Source: Kiloniellaceae bacterium (GTDB lineage: Bacteria > Pseudomonadota > Alphaproteobacteria > Kiloniellales > Kiloniellaceae). From it: a DNA stretch of 5,995 nt. Of the stretch, positions 1-5,353 are shown one piece after another (position 1 is the stretch's first letter; the number at the start of each line of letters is the position of its first letter). The notes under the pieces were generated by a model, which did no database searches, was not told the DNA's origin, and saw nothing but the letters and a program-made list of their open reading frames with translations. A program made the translations under genes and the position numbers. The stretch lies in contig JANQKX010000572.1 of NCBI GenBank assembly GCA_028280915.1, positions 1 through 5,995 of the forward strand, written 5' to 3'.

Positions 1-1234
1 TGGCCGCCCGCAGGTCGCCGCCGGCGATGTCGCGCATGCTTTGGGACAGCCTGGTCATGCGACGGGTCAACCCCCGGCCCACGTAGAGCCAGGCGATGAG
101 GCCGGCGATCAACAGACTGATGCCGCAGATCGCCAATAGCCAGAATTGCCCCGCGGCCAAGGTGCTTTCCGCGCCGGTCACGCCGGCCTGGACCTTGGCC
201 TCGGATTCAGCGAGCATCTTTTCGATATTGCGCTTCAGATTTTGCGCCGCTTCCCGCCCCGAGGCGAGGATGCCCGCGATTTCCCCCATGGTGGTCAGTT
301 CGGCAATACGGGCATCGAAGAGATTCCGCTCCCCCCGTCCCGCCGCCAAGAGCCGGTCCACCGCCGCCTTCAGATCACCGATGCCTTCCAGGCCATCCAG
401 ATTGGCGAATCCCTCGTCCAGCTTGGCAGCGGCGGCGATGAAACGTTCCCGCAGCGGCTGAAGGCGCGACGGGTCATTGCTGGCCGCCGCGTCCCGCAGC
501 AACCCGGCAACCAGATTGATCTGGGCCTCGGTCTGCAACAGACTGCTGAGCGCGCCCACATTCTGGTCGAGGAAGGTGGACAGGCCATCGGCGCCCTCCT
601 CCACGGCCAGCTCGGCGCCGATCATCAACTCAAAATTCGCGTTGTCCACCTGGGGGGCGATCAACGCCAGTATCTCTTTGTGTATGGCGGCGATTTCCTC
701 GAGCGCTTGCCTGCGATGGGCTTGTTGTGCCTGCATGATCGCCACGTTGGCGCCGAGGGTTTGCAGATTGCCGGTGATTTGGGTCACCTCGCTGCGGATC
801 TGGTTCAGCATCGCCTCGTCACTGGCGCCGCCCTCCAGCCGGCCCAGAAGCCCGTTCAAAAGGGCCACCTCGCCGTCCAGGGTCTGCAAGGTTTCCTCCC
901 GTTGCGCCTCCGTCTCCGCGGCGGCCAGTTTGGGGGCCTGGGCCGACAGAATGGCACTTTGCGCCGAGAGGCCAAGGGCATCGGTCATGCGCGGCAGATC
1001 CTGCCGGGTGACCTGCTGAAAGCCCTGGTCGATATTGGCCAAGGCAACCCAGCCCACGCCGGACGCGGCCAAGGTCAAGCCCGCGACCACGCCGAACGAC
1101 GCCAATAGCTTCGGACCAATACCCAAACGTCTCGGCGCCCTGCCCTGAGCTTTTGCCTTGCCGGCACCGCTGGCTCGGGGCTTAGCCTTGCCGGCCCCTG
1201 GATTGGGCGCACCTCGATCGGGAGTATCTTTCAT
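1..1234 (-). CDS. Transmembrane HAMP-domain receptor (chemotaxis or sensor-kinase type), C-terminus off window
   Basis: An uninterrupted minus-strand frame gives 411 codons and then leaves the window. The order is: a basic, low-complexity cytoplasmic tail (residues 1-40, with GAGKAK twice), TM1 about 44-67, a long helical periplasmic region about 68-362, TM2 about 364-385, and the start of a HAMP domain (RGLTRRMTRLSQSMRDIAGG, 387-406). The periplasmic part is rich in Leu, Ala, Gln and Glu with no PAS or Cache motif. Its segment LSAQAPKLAAAE (96-107) resembles the helical sensor of TorS-type kinases. Output could be a methyl-accepting signalling domain or a histidine kinase; the sequence ends too early to tell. 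The ATG at 1234 is preferred because GAGGA (1239-1243) lies 4 bases upstream. In-frame ATG at 1264 and GTG at 1294 are weaker alternatives. It lies 197 bases downstream of a periplasmic binding protein on the same strand, a likely partner. Confidence 0.85.
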   Translation of the reverse strand, partial: MKDTPDRGAPNPGAGKAKPRASGAGKAKAQGRAPRRLGIGPKLLASFGVVAGLTLAASGVGWVALANIDQGFQQVTRQDLPRMTDALGLSAQSAILSAQAPKLAAAETEAQREETLQTLDGEVALLNGLLGRLEGGASDEAMLNQIRSEVTQITGNLQTLGANVAIMQAQQAHRRQALEEIAAIHKEILALIAPQVDNANFELMIGAELAVEEGADGLSTFLDQNVGALSSLLQTEAQINLVAGLLRDAAASNDPSRLQPLRERFIAAAAKLDEGFANLDGLEGIGDLKAAVDRLLAAGRGERNLFDARIAELTTMGEIAGILASGREAAQNLKRNIEKMLAESEAKVQAGVTGAESTLAAGQFWLLAICGISLLIAGLIAWLYVGRGLTRRMTRLSQSMRDIAGGDLRAA

Positions 1235-1240
1235 TTTGTC

Positions 1241-1330
1241 CTCTTTCAAGCCCAGGTCTCTCATAAAGCTTCTATCACTGATAAGGCCCGCCACTCTGAT
1301 TAAGCCGGCGTCTCTGGTAAATCCGGCGTC
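1241..1330 (-). repeat. Decaying 18-base tandem repeat, about five units, in frame with the receptor
   Basis: Read in the receptor's frame on the minus strand, consecutive 18-base units encode DAGFTR, DAGLIR, VAGLIS, DRSFMR and DLGLKE. The best-preserved pair on the plus strand is CTGATTAAGCCGGCGTCT (1296-1313) and CTGGTAAATCCGGCGTCT (1314-1331). The unit at 1278-1295 is clearly related and those at 1260-1277 and 1241-1258 are weak. A TAA stop (1331-1333) abuts the first unit, and there is no good start codon with a ribosome site inside the array, so it is most likely untranslated, or only partly translated from GTG 1294 or ATG 1264. Confidence 0.6.
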
Positions 1331-1343
1331 TTAGGCGCCGGCG

Positions 1344-1379
1344 GGGCGCGCGGCCCGACAATCGGGATCGCGCGCGCCC
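1344..1379. other. Strong GC hairpin between binding protein and receptor genes
   Basis: GGGCGCGCG (1344-1352) is complementary to CGCGCGCCC (1371-1379). Inside it CCCGA (1354-1358) pairs with TCGGG (1362-1366) around a CAA loop. The stem is about 14 bp and nearly all G-C. No U-run follows on either strand, so it is not a typical intrinsic terminator; a processing or stability element, or a polar pause before the receptor, is more likely. Confidence 0.6.
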
Positions 1380-1431
1380 TTGCCGGGCCAGGCCCGAAGG
1401 TCCGTTGCGGACTGACATCCGCCCCGGGGCC

Positions 1432-2598
1432 TTACTGCAACCGGTCCACGGCCTTGAACGAGCCGTCCGGCTGGATCACGGTCAAGAAGACCTGGTCCAT
1501 GCCCTGGTTGTCATTCTGGGCAAAGTTCATGGAGACACCGCCCAGGTCGAACAGCCCGGTGGCGGCAATGGCCTGCAATAAGTTGTCGCGGGTGACTTGC
1601 TCACCGGCGGCTTCCAGGGCCATCACGGTCAAGCGGCCCACCATGTAGCCTTCCAGGGAGACAAAACCGGGCTCCGCGGCCGGGTCATGGGCCTGCAGAG
1701 CGGCCTTGTACTGCTTGACCAAGGGAATGGAGTCATCCCATGGGAAAGGCACCACCTGGGTGATGACCACGCCGGCGCCATCCTCGCCCAGTTCGGCGGC
1801 CAAGGCCTTGGAACCGACAAAGGAGATGTTCACGAAGGTGGAGTCCAGCTTGACCTTGCGGGCCAGCTTGATGAACTCGGCAATGGGCTTATAGGCGCCC
1901 ACCATCACCACGGCTTGAGGGTTGGCCTTGCGGATGTTCAGCAAGGCGGATTTGACGGCGGTGGTGTTGCGCGGATAGGTGCCCTCGGCCACCAAGGACA
2001 GGCCGCGTTTTTCCAGGGCTTTGTTCACGCCCGCCAGGCCGACGCGGCCGAAGGAATCGTCCTGGTACAAAATGGCGATGCGGTCGTAGCCCAGGTCTTC
2101 GGTCAGGTGCTTGACCCAGGATTCGGTTTCTTGATCATAGGTTCCGCGCACGTTCACTACATTGCCCAAGGCGGCGTCGCGCAGGAAACCGGCCCCGGTG
2201 AAGGGCCCGATGAAAGGCACGCCGGCATCGGTGGCAATGGGCTGGGCCGCCTTGCTGGTGGGCGTGCCCACGGCGCCGATCAGGGCAAAAACCTGGTCTT
2301 CCTCGATCAGTTTTTTGGTTTGGGCGATGGCGCGTTCGGGCTCATAGCCGTCATCGTAACTGATCAGTTCCAAGCTCCGGCCATTGATGCCGCCGTTGCG
2401 GTTGGCTTCCTCAAAGGCGGCCAGAATGCCCGTTCGCATACCCGTGCCCAAGGCGCCGGCGGGCCCCTCCAGCGCCGCGGATTGACCAAAAACGATGCGG
2501 TCGTCGTGAAGGCCCGGTTCGGCCTGAGCCGCGCCGGCAAACGCAACCCCCAAACTAACGACTGCCGATCCAACGAAGCTATTCAATCGTGAAGGCAT
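1432..2598 (-). CDS. Periplasmic ABC-type substrate-binding protein, branched-chain amino acid (LivK-like) family
   Basis: This 388-residue protein is secreted to the periplasm, where this family binds small ligands such as amino acids, amides or short acids. Residues 1-26 form a Sec signal peptide (MPSRLNSF, hydrophobic core, AQA before Glu27). The mature part starts with IVFGQSAALEGPAGALGTGM (35-54), the usual first strand and ligand-loop pattern of type 1 periplasmic folds. It continues with GGINGRSLELISYDDGYEPE (69-88), FALIGAVGTPTSKAA (104-118), RIAILYQDDSFGRVG (173-187) and VVMVGAYKPIAEFIKLARK (230-248). Length is normal for the family. The frame also has an ATG at 2634, but the ATG at 2598 is preferred because GGAGAG lies about 7 bases upstream and the signal peptide then begins correctly. 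No permease or ATPase gene is adjacent. The downstream receptor on the same strand suggests a role in sensing. The ligand cannot be read from sequence. Confidence 0.92.
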   Translation of the reverse strand: MPSRLNSFVGSAVVSLGVAFAGAAQAEPGLHDDRIVFGQSAALEGPAGALGTGMRTGILAAFEEANRNGGINGRSLELISYDDGYEPERAIAQTKKLIEEDQVFALIGAVGTPTSKAAQPIATDAGVPFIGPFTGAGFLRDAALGNVVNVRGTYDQETESWVKHLTEDLGYDRIAILYQDDSFGRVGLAGVNKALEKRGLSLVAEGTYPRNTTAVKSALLNIRKANPQAVVMVGAYKPIAEFIKLARKVKLDSTFVNISFVGSKALAAELGEDGAGVVITQVVPFPWDDSIPLVKQYKAALQAHDPAAEPGFVSLEGYMVGRLTVMALEAAGEQVTRDNLLQAIAATGLFDLGGVSMNFAQNDNQGMDQVFLTVIQPDGSFKAVDRLQ

Positions 2599-2725
2599 TT
2601 CACTTCTCTCCAAAAATAATATGTTAAGAAACACTAAATAGTTGCTTTAACTATAGTATTATGACTTTGGTTAAATTTTGGTGGACCGGCGCAGATGAAT
2701 GGAATGATAATTCTAATTATCGCCG
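2599..2725 (-). promoter_or_regulatory. AT-rich upstream region of the binding protein gene
   Basis: This stretch is much more AT-rich than the flanking genes and lies directly upstream of the minus-strand binding protein gene, as expected for its promoter. It contains GGAGAG (ribosome site) near the start codon and an inverted repeat ATAGTT-GCTTT-AACTAT (2638-2654) that could bind a regulator. I could not identify a convincing -35/-10 pair for the housekeeping sigma factor. Confidence 0.4.
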
Positions 2726-2764
2726 AAAAATAAGGGCTTAGCCGATAAAATCCGGCTATAGCCC
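2726..2764 (-). terminator. Intrinsic terminator facing the binding protein gene
   Basis: On the minus strand GGGCT-AT-AGCCG (2764-2753) pairs with CGGCT-A-AGCCC (2744-2734), giving ten base pairs with a small internal loop and an AT-rich apical loop. TTATTTTT follows (plus-strand AAAAATAA, 2726-2733). This is the layout of a Rho-independent terminator for minus-strand transcription. It would end the transcript of the MFS gene about 220 bases after its stop and insulate the binding protein promoter. Confidence 0.7.
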
Positions 2765-2912
2765 CTCCGTCAGCCGTTTAGGTCTCCTGAGACGTCAGGC
2801 GCCGGCCCCTCCTTAACTTTCTAGTATCCCGAATCAGAAGTTCGTAGCATCAGATCGCAAGCACCGGACGAACTTCTGATTCGATCAGGACACTGGCAAC
2901 ACATGGATGCTC
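2765..2912. other. Gene-free spacer between the intrinsic terminator and the MFS-end foldback
   Basis: I see no credible coding region here. Apart from the perfect inverted repeat listed separately, it holds only a small GTCTC-CT-GAGAC hairpin overlapping CCTGA-GACG-TCAGG (about 2782-2798). On the minus strand it probably forms the 3' untranslated part of the MFS transcript, upstream of the intrinsic terminator. Confidence 0.4.
2830..2883. repeat. Perfect 16-bp inverted repeat with 22-base spacer
   Basis: CGAATCAGAAGTTCGT (2830-2845) is exactly complementary to ACGAACTTCTGATTCG (2868-2883), with 22 bases between. The arms carry the mirror words GAAGTTC and GAACTTC. No U-run follows on either strand and no target-site duplication flanks it. 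It could be a dispersed extragenic palindrome, a cruciform-type protein site or a hairpin in the 3' part of the MFS transcript. The match is read directly from sequence; its role is unknown. Confidence 0.75.
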
Positions 2913-2984
2913 GTGTGGTTTATGGATTTGACGTTCCTCTCGGTGCCAGACCCGAGAATAAAAGGAACTTCAAATCCACCACAC
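2913..2984 (-). repeat. 26-bp imperfect foldback starting in the MFS stop codon
   Basis: Four paired segments nest around an 8-base loop: GTGTGGT/ACCACAC (2913-2919 with 2978-2984), GGATTTGA/TCAAATCC (2924-2931 with 2970-2977), GTTCCT/AGGAAC (2933-2938 with 2963-2968) and CTCGG/CCGAG (2939-2943 with 2952-2956). A 4-base bulge (2920-2923) lies on one arm and a 6-base bulge (2957-2962) on the other. The outermost pair uses the last base of the MFS TAG stop. It would form a long stem at the 3' end of the coding region; there is no U-run, so the true terminator is probably the one further downstream. Confidence 0.65.
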
Positions 2985-4135
2985 TAGCGCCGGAAAACGG
3001 TGACGAAGCCAAGCCCCGCGGCGGCGAGGGCAAAGGCGGCGGCCAGGCCGAACATATGGGGCCAGGAGAAACCCGCCGCGATGCCGGCGAACAAGGCCCC
3101 CAAAGCGCCGATGCCGTCCAAGAGCATGAAGGCCAGCCCCATTGTAGTGCCCTCGCTGTGGCCCGTGTGATCCACCGCCCCCGCGAGCACGGCGGCACGG
3201 ATGGCATCCAGGGCCGCGACCGCCAACAACATGGCGGCGAGAATGACCCAGAGCGGCGGCTGGAAAATCAGGACCGCGCTGGCCAGTGCCGCCACGACAT
3301 TGCCCAGCACCACCACCGGCCGGCGTCCGGCAATATCAGAAATCCTGCCGATCCAGGGCTGGGCCAGAGCACCGACGATCAACATGGTCGAAAAGGCGAT
3401 GCCCGCGGCCTCGGGCCCGAAGCCGTGCTGCTCGGCGAGATAGAGCGGGATCATGCTGAGCAGCGCCATCAAGGCCATGTTGTAGAGGCAGATCATCACC
3501 ACCATGCGCAGACCGTTGCCGCGGCGCCACATGTTCAAAAGAGCCAGCATGTCCTCTTTGCTGACCGCCTTCCTCTCGACACGGGGTACGGAACGCGCCA
3601 CCCAGAAAAAGCAGATGCCCATCAGGATGGCGGGCACCGCCGACAGTGCCAGGGACTCGCGCCAGTCCACATAGGCGAGAAGAAAACCCACGGCCAGCGG
3701 CGACAATACTTCGGCCAAGGAGCCGCCGATGGCGTGAATGCCCAGCACATGGGCCCGCCGGTCCTTGCTGTCGCGGGTCAGCACCCCGGTGGCGATCGGA
3801 TGCCAGGCCGCGTCGCCCATGCCGGCAATGGCGAGCAGCAAGGCCAGGCTCCAAAAGTCCGGCGCCATCGCGGCCAGCAGATAGCCCACCGCGACCCACC
3901 AGAAGGTGGCGACCAGCAAGCGGCCGCTGTTGGAGACATGATCGGTCAGAATGCCGGCCGGCAGATAGGCCAGCGCCCCGCCCAGGTTACAGATGGTGAA
4001 CAAAAGCCCGACCTGGGCCGGCGACAGCTCCATGGCGATGCCGACCGTGGGCACGATCAGCCACAAAGAGCACACCGCCCAATCGTTGGCGAAATGGCCC
4101 AGGGCAAACCATGTCAGGAGGCTGCGGTGCTTCAT
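2984..4135 (-). CDS. MFS transporter, 12 TM, weakly Fsr-like
   Basis: An inner-membrane major facilitator protein of 383 residues from the preferred start. Twelve hydrophobic segments can be counted. The family's loop 2-3 motif appears as GILTDHVSNSGR (61-72) and its copy in loop 8-9 as IGRISDIAGRRP (262-273). A charged cytoplasmic loop (about 181-210) separates the two six-helix halves. The segment GMGDAAWHPIATGVLTRDS (105-123), with its His-Pro, resembles the fosmidomycin-resistance (Fsr) branch, which suggests drug or metabolite efflux, but substrate is not readable. The start is uncertain: none of the candidates has a clear ribosome site. ATG 4135 (MKHRSLL) is chosen because GC at third positions falls sharply upstream and a 17-base, non-triplet repeat lies there; ATG 4177 (MKNLVRS) would add 14 residues and TTG 4246 would add 37. 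It is divergent from the AraC-type gene, its probable regulator. Confidence 0.88.
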   Translation of the reverse strand: MKHRSLLTWFALGHFANDWAVCSLWLIVPTVGIAMELSPAQVGLLFTICNLGGALAYLPAGILTDHVSNSGRLLVATFWWVAVGYLLAAMAPDFWSLALLLAIAGMGDAAWHPIATGVLTRDSKDRRAHVLGIHAIGGSLAEVLSPLAVGFLLAYVDWRESLALSAVPAILMGICFFWVARSVPRVERKAVSKEDMLALLNMWRRGNGLRMVVMICLYNMALMALLSMIPLYLAEQHGFGPEAAGIAFSTMLIVGALAQPWIGRISDIAGRRPVVVLGNVVAALASAVLIFQPPLWVILAAMLLAVAALDAIRAAVLAGAVDHTGHSEGTTMGLAFMLLDGIGALGALFAGIAAGFSWPHMFGLAAAFALAAAGLGFVTVFRR

Positions 4136-4157
4136 TTGAGCGGGGGGTTTCGTGGGA

Positions 4158-4208
4158 GATCGGACTAGGTTTTTCATAGGAGTAGGTGTTTCATAGGTAT
4201 AGGTGTTT
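4158..4208. repeat. Three 17-base tandem repeats upstream of the MFS gene
   Basis: Plus-strand units are GATCGGACTAGGTTTTT (4158-4174), CATAGGAGTAGGTGTTT (4175-4191) and CATAGGTATAGGTGTTT (4192-4208). The last two match at 15 of 17 positions and the first at 13 of 17 to the middle one. The period is not a multiple of three, arguing for a control sequence and not for coding. AraC-family regulators commonly bind tandem direct repeats, and such a gene lies divergently next door, so these are candidate operators or leader elements for the MFS gene. Confidence 0.6.
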
Positions 4209-4260
4209 CCTGGCGGCGGCGTCCTCAAAGGCAAAAGGGCGGCCAACCGCCGGGAAATAC

Positions 4261-4289
4261 TTGAGTAGCCTATGTCAGAACCCTATGTC
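4261..4289 (+). promoter_or_regulatory. Candidate promoter and direct repeats for the AraC-type gene
   Basis: CCTATGTC occurs twice in the same direction (4269-4276 and 4282-4289), 13 bases apart. A weak promoter match, TTGAGT (4261-4266), 17 bases, TATGTC (4284-4289), overlaps them, which would fit autoregulation. The same core word CCTATG occurs on the other strand at 4175-4180 and 4192-4197, inside the 17-base repeats, so one regulator might contact both sides of the divergent region. The repeats are seen; binding is inferred. Confidence 0.4.
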
Positions 4290-4336
4290 TTTCAGTCGAC
4301 ACCAAGACGACTTGCATTGAGAAAACGTCAAAAAAC

Positions 4337-5113
4337 ATGGCCCATTTGCAAATCGATTCCACAGAGGATCACGGCGAAACGGGGGTGCCCCGCTATCTAG
4401 GGGAAGCCGTCAGGCCCCCCTCCGGCGAGAGTTACGACTGGCACAGCCATGATTTCGGGCAGCTGATCTTCGCCGCGTCCGGGTCCATGTACGTGGGCAC
4501 GCCGGGGCGGGTCCTCCTGCTCAGCCCGGCAATGGTGTTGTGGATCCCGCCCCATGTGGACCATTGGATGCAATATGGCATTGACAACGAGCTGCGCTAT
4601 GTGGACGTGAGCCTGGAAGAGTCGGAAAAGATCGGCACCGACTGCAAGATCATGGCCATGACGGCCCTATTGGGCGCCTTGATTTCCGCCACCCTGCCCG
4701 ACAAGGAAAAAGCCCGCTCCAACACCCACAACACGGCGCTGCACGATCTGCTGCGCCACGAGCTTATCGCCGCCCCCGAAGTGCCTCTTTCCATCGTCAT
4801 GCCGCGAGATCCGCGCATCCGCCGTTTCGCCGAAGCGGCCCTCAGCGACCCAGGCATGGTGGAATCGGTCGACGCCTGGCTGGCCGAGGCTCCCGCCAGC
4901 CGCAAGACCATCGAACGATTGTTCGTGACCGAAACGGGTATGCCGCCGTCCCGCTGGCTGCGCCATGCCCGCATTCTACACGCCATCTGCCGGCTCGCGG
5001 CCGGCGAAAAGGTCAGTTCCGTCGCCTTCGACATGGGCTATGCCTCTTCGAGCGCGTTCAGCTACATGTTTCGCCGCGATCTGGGGCTTAGCCCCAGGGA
5101 TTTCTGCGCCTAA
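4337..5113 (+). CDS. AraC-family transcriptional regulator with N-terminal cupin
   Basis: A cytoplasmic DNA-binding regulator of 258 residues. Residues about 30-92 form a cupin-like sensing domain with HSHDFGQLIF (36-45) and IPPHVDHWM (70-78); His36, His38, His73 and His76 are the conserved-type positions. The C-terminal AraC DNA-binding domain follows, with the first helix-turn-helix around 177-210 (SVDAWLAEAPASRKTIERLF, 177-196) and the second around 222-256 (VSSVAFDMGYASSSAFSYMF, 226-245, then GLSPRDF). This is the shorter AraC type that pairs a histidine-rich cupin with two helix-turn-helix units, often next to the exporter it controls. It diverges from the MFS gene across about 200 bases. 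The ribosome site is poor: only GAGAA about 13 bases before ATG. The effector is not predictable. Confidence 0.92.
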   Translation: MAHLQIDSTEDHGETGVPRYLGEAVRPPSGESYDWHSHDFGQLIFAASGSMYVGTPGRVLLLSPAMVLWIPPHVDHWMQYGIDNELRYVDVSLEESEKIGTDCKIMAMTALLGALISATLPDKEKARSNTHNTALHDLLRHELIAAPEVPLSIVMPRDPRIRRFAEAALSDPGMVESVDAWLAEAPASRKTIERLFVTETGMPPSRWLRHARILHAICRLAAGEKVSSVAFDMGYASSSAFSYMFRRDLGLSPRDFCA

Positions 5114-5312
5114 TACCAAGGCCCGATCAAAAATCCGATCCCATACCGGGATACTCCGTAACGCGGCGTCCAAAACCCCATTGCCGTGCGTGCCGGCGGC
5201 ACCTGGACAGGCGCCGAAGACAATTGACCCGTCCGGGCATTGCCATGGGATCCGGCGGGATTTTCCGTCAAACACCTTCCGGCGATGGCTCAAAACAAAA
5301 AAATAACACGCC
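5114..5312. other. Gene-free spacer downstream of the AraC-type gene
   Basis: No open frame here looks coding. Small inverted repeats are present: ATCCC-ATACC-GGGAT (5138-5152) and GTGCCG-G-CGGCAC (5190-5202). Neither is followed by a U-run, so a terminator for the AraC-type gene is possible but not shown. The last 30 bases become A-rich ahead of the MarR promoter. Confidence 0.4.
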
Positions 5313-5316
5313 TATA

Positions 5317-5346
5317 TTGACAATATATTGTCATATTGACTATATG
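5317..5346 (+). promoter_or_regulatory. Promoter of the MarR gene, predicted leaderless start
   Basis: TTGACA (5317-5322) is a perfect -35 hexamer. An 18-base spacer leads to TATATG (5341-5346), or 17 bases to CTATAT (5340-5345), as the -10. Transcription would then start about 6-8 bases later, at or within two bases of the ATG at 5354. There is no purine-rich ribosome site before that ATG, in keeping with a leaderless message. Confidence 0.6.
5318..5333. promoter_or_regulatory. MarR operator 1, perfect 16-bp palindrome
   Basis: TGACAATATATTGTCA is perfectly self-complementary and overlaps the -35 hexamer. Its length and AT-rich centre are typical of operators bound by MarR dimers, and the adjacent gene encodes such a protein. 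Occupancy would block RNA polymerase, giving autorepression. Confidence 0.75.
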
Positions 5347-5352
5347 CTGTCG
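5337..5352. promoter_or_regulatory. MarR operator 2, imperfect copy of operator 1
   Basis: TGACTATATGCTGTCG matches operator 1 at 12 of 16 positions and keeps the TGAC and TGTC half-site cores. It starts 19 bases after operator 1, covers the -10 region and ends two bases before the start codon. The centre-to-centre distance of about two helical turns would put two dimers on the same DNA face. Confidence 0.6.
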
Positions 5353-5353
5353 T

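Larger units (their letters stand above)
1235..1431 (-). other. Intercistronic leader with several GC-rich hairpins
   Basis: This 197-base gap lies between the binding protein stop and the receptor start. Besides the repeat array and main hairpin listed separately, it holds a self-complementary GCCCCGGGGC (1421-1430), a GTCCG-TTG-CGGAC hairpin (1400-1412), a CGGGCC-A-GGCCCG hairpin (1384-1396) and a CCGGCG/CGCCGG stem (1323-1328 with 1336-1341). None is followed by a run of U on the minus strand, so no standard terminator is visible and read-through into the receptor is plausible. The folds may instead lower or stabilise expression of the distal gene; this is inference. Confidence 0.5.

Noticed and set aside
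146..1108. Long plus-strand open frame (320 codons) across the receptor gene
   Set aside because: It is antisense to a coherent membrane receptor with two TM segments and HAMP; its translation is Gly/Arg/His/Gln-rich with no recognisable domain.
1241..1330. CRISPR array
   Set aside because: Units are 18 bases with no spacers and are degenerate; nothing resembles a repeat-spacer pattern or cas genes.
1597..2592. Plus-strand open frame (331 codons) across the binding protein gene
   Set aside because: Shadow of a clear periplasmic binding protein on the other strand; low-complexity Gly/His-rich translation.
2830..2984. Integron attC site, MITE or insertion sequence remnant
   Set aside because: No GTTRRRY/RYYYAAC core sites, no transposase fragment and no target duplication flanking either foldback.
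2903..4168. Plus-strand open frame of 421 codons opposite the MFS gene
   Set aside because: Its Gly/Gln/His-rich product is the usual reverse-strand image of a GC-rich membrane protein; the minus strand encodes 12 convincing TM segments.
4597..5034. Minus-strand open frames inside the AraC-type gene
   Set aside because: The plus strand encodes an intact cupin and two helix-turn-helix units; the antisense frames have no family features.
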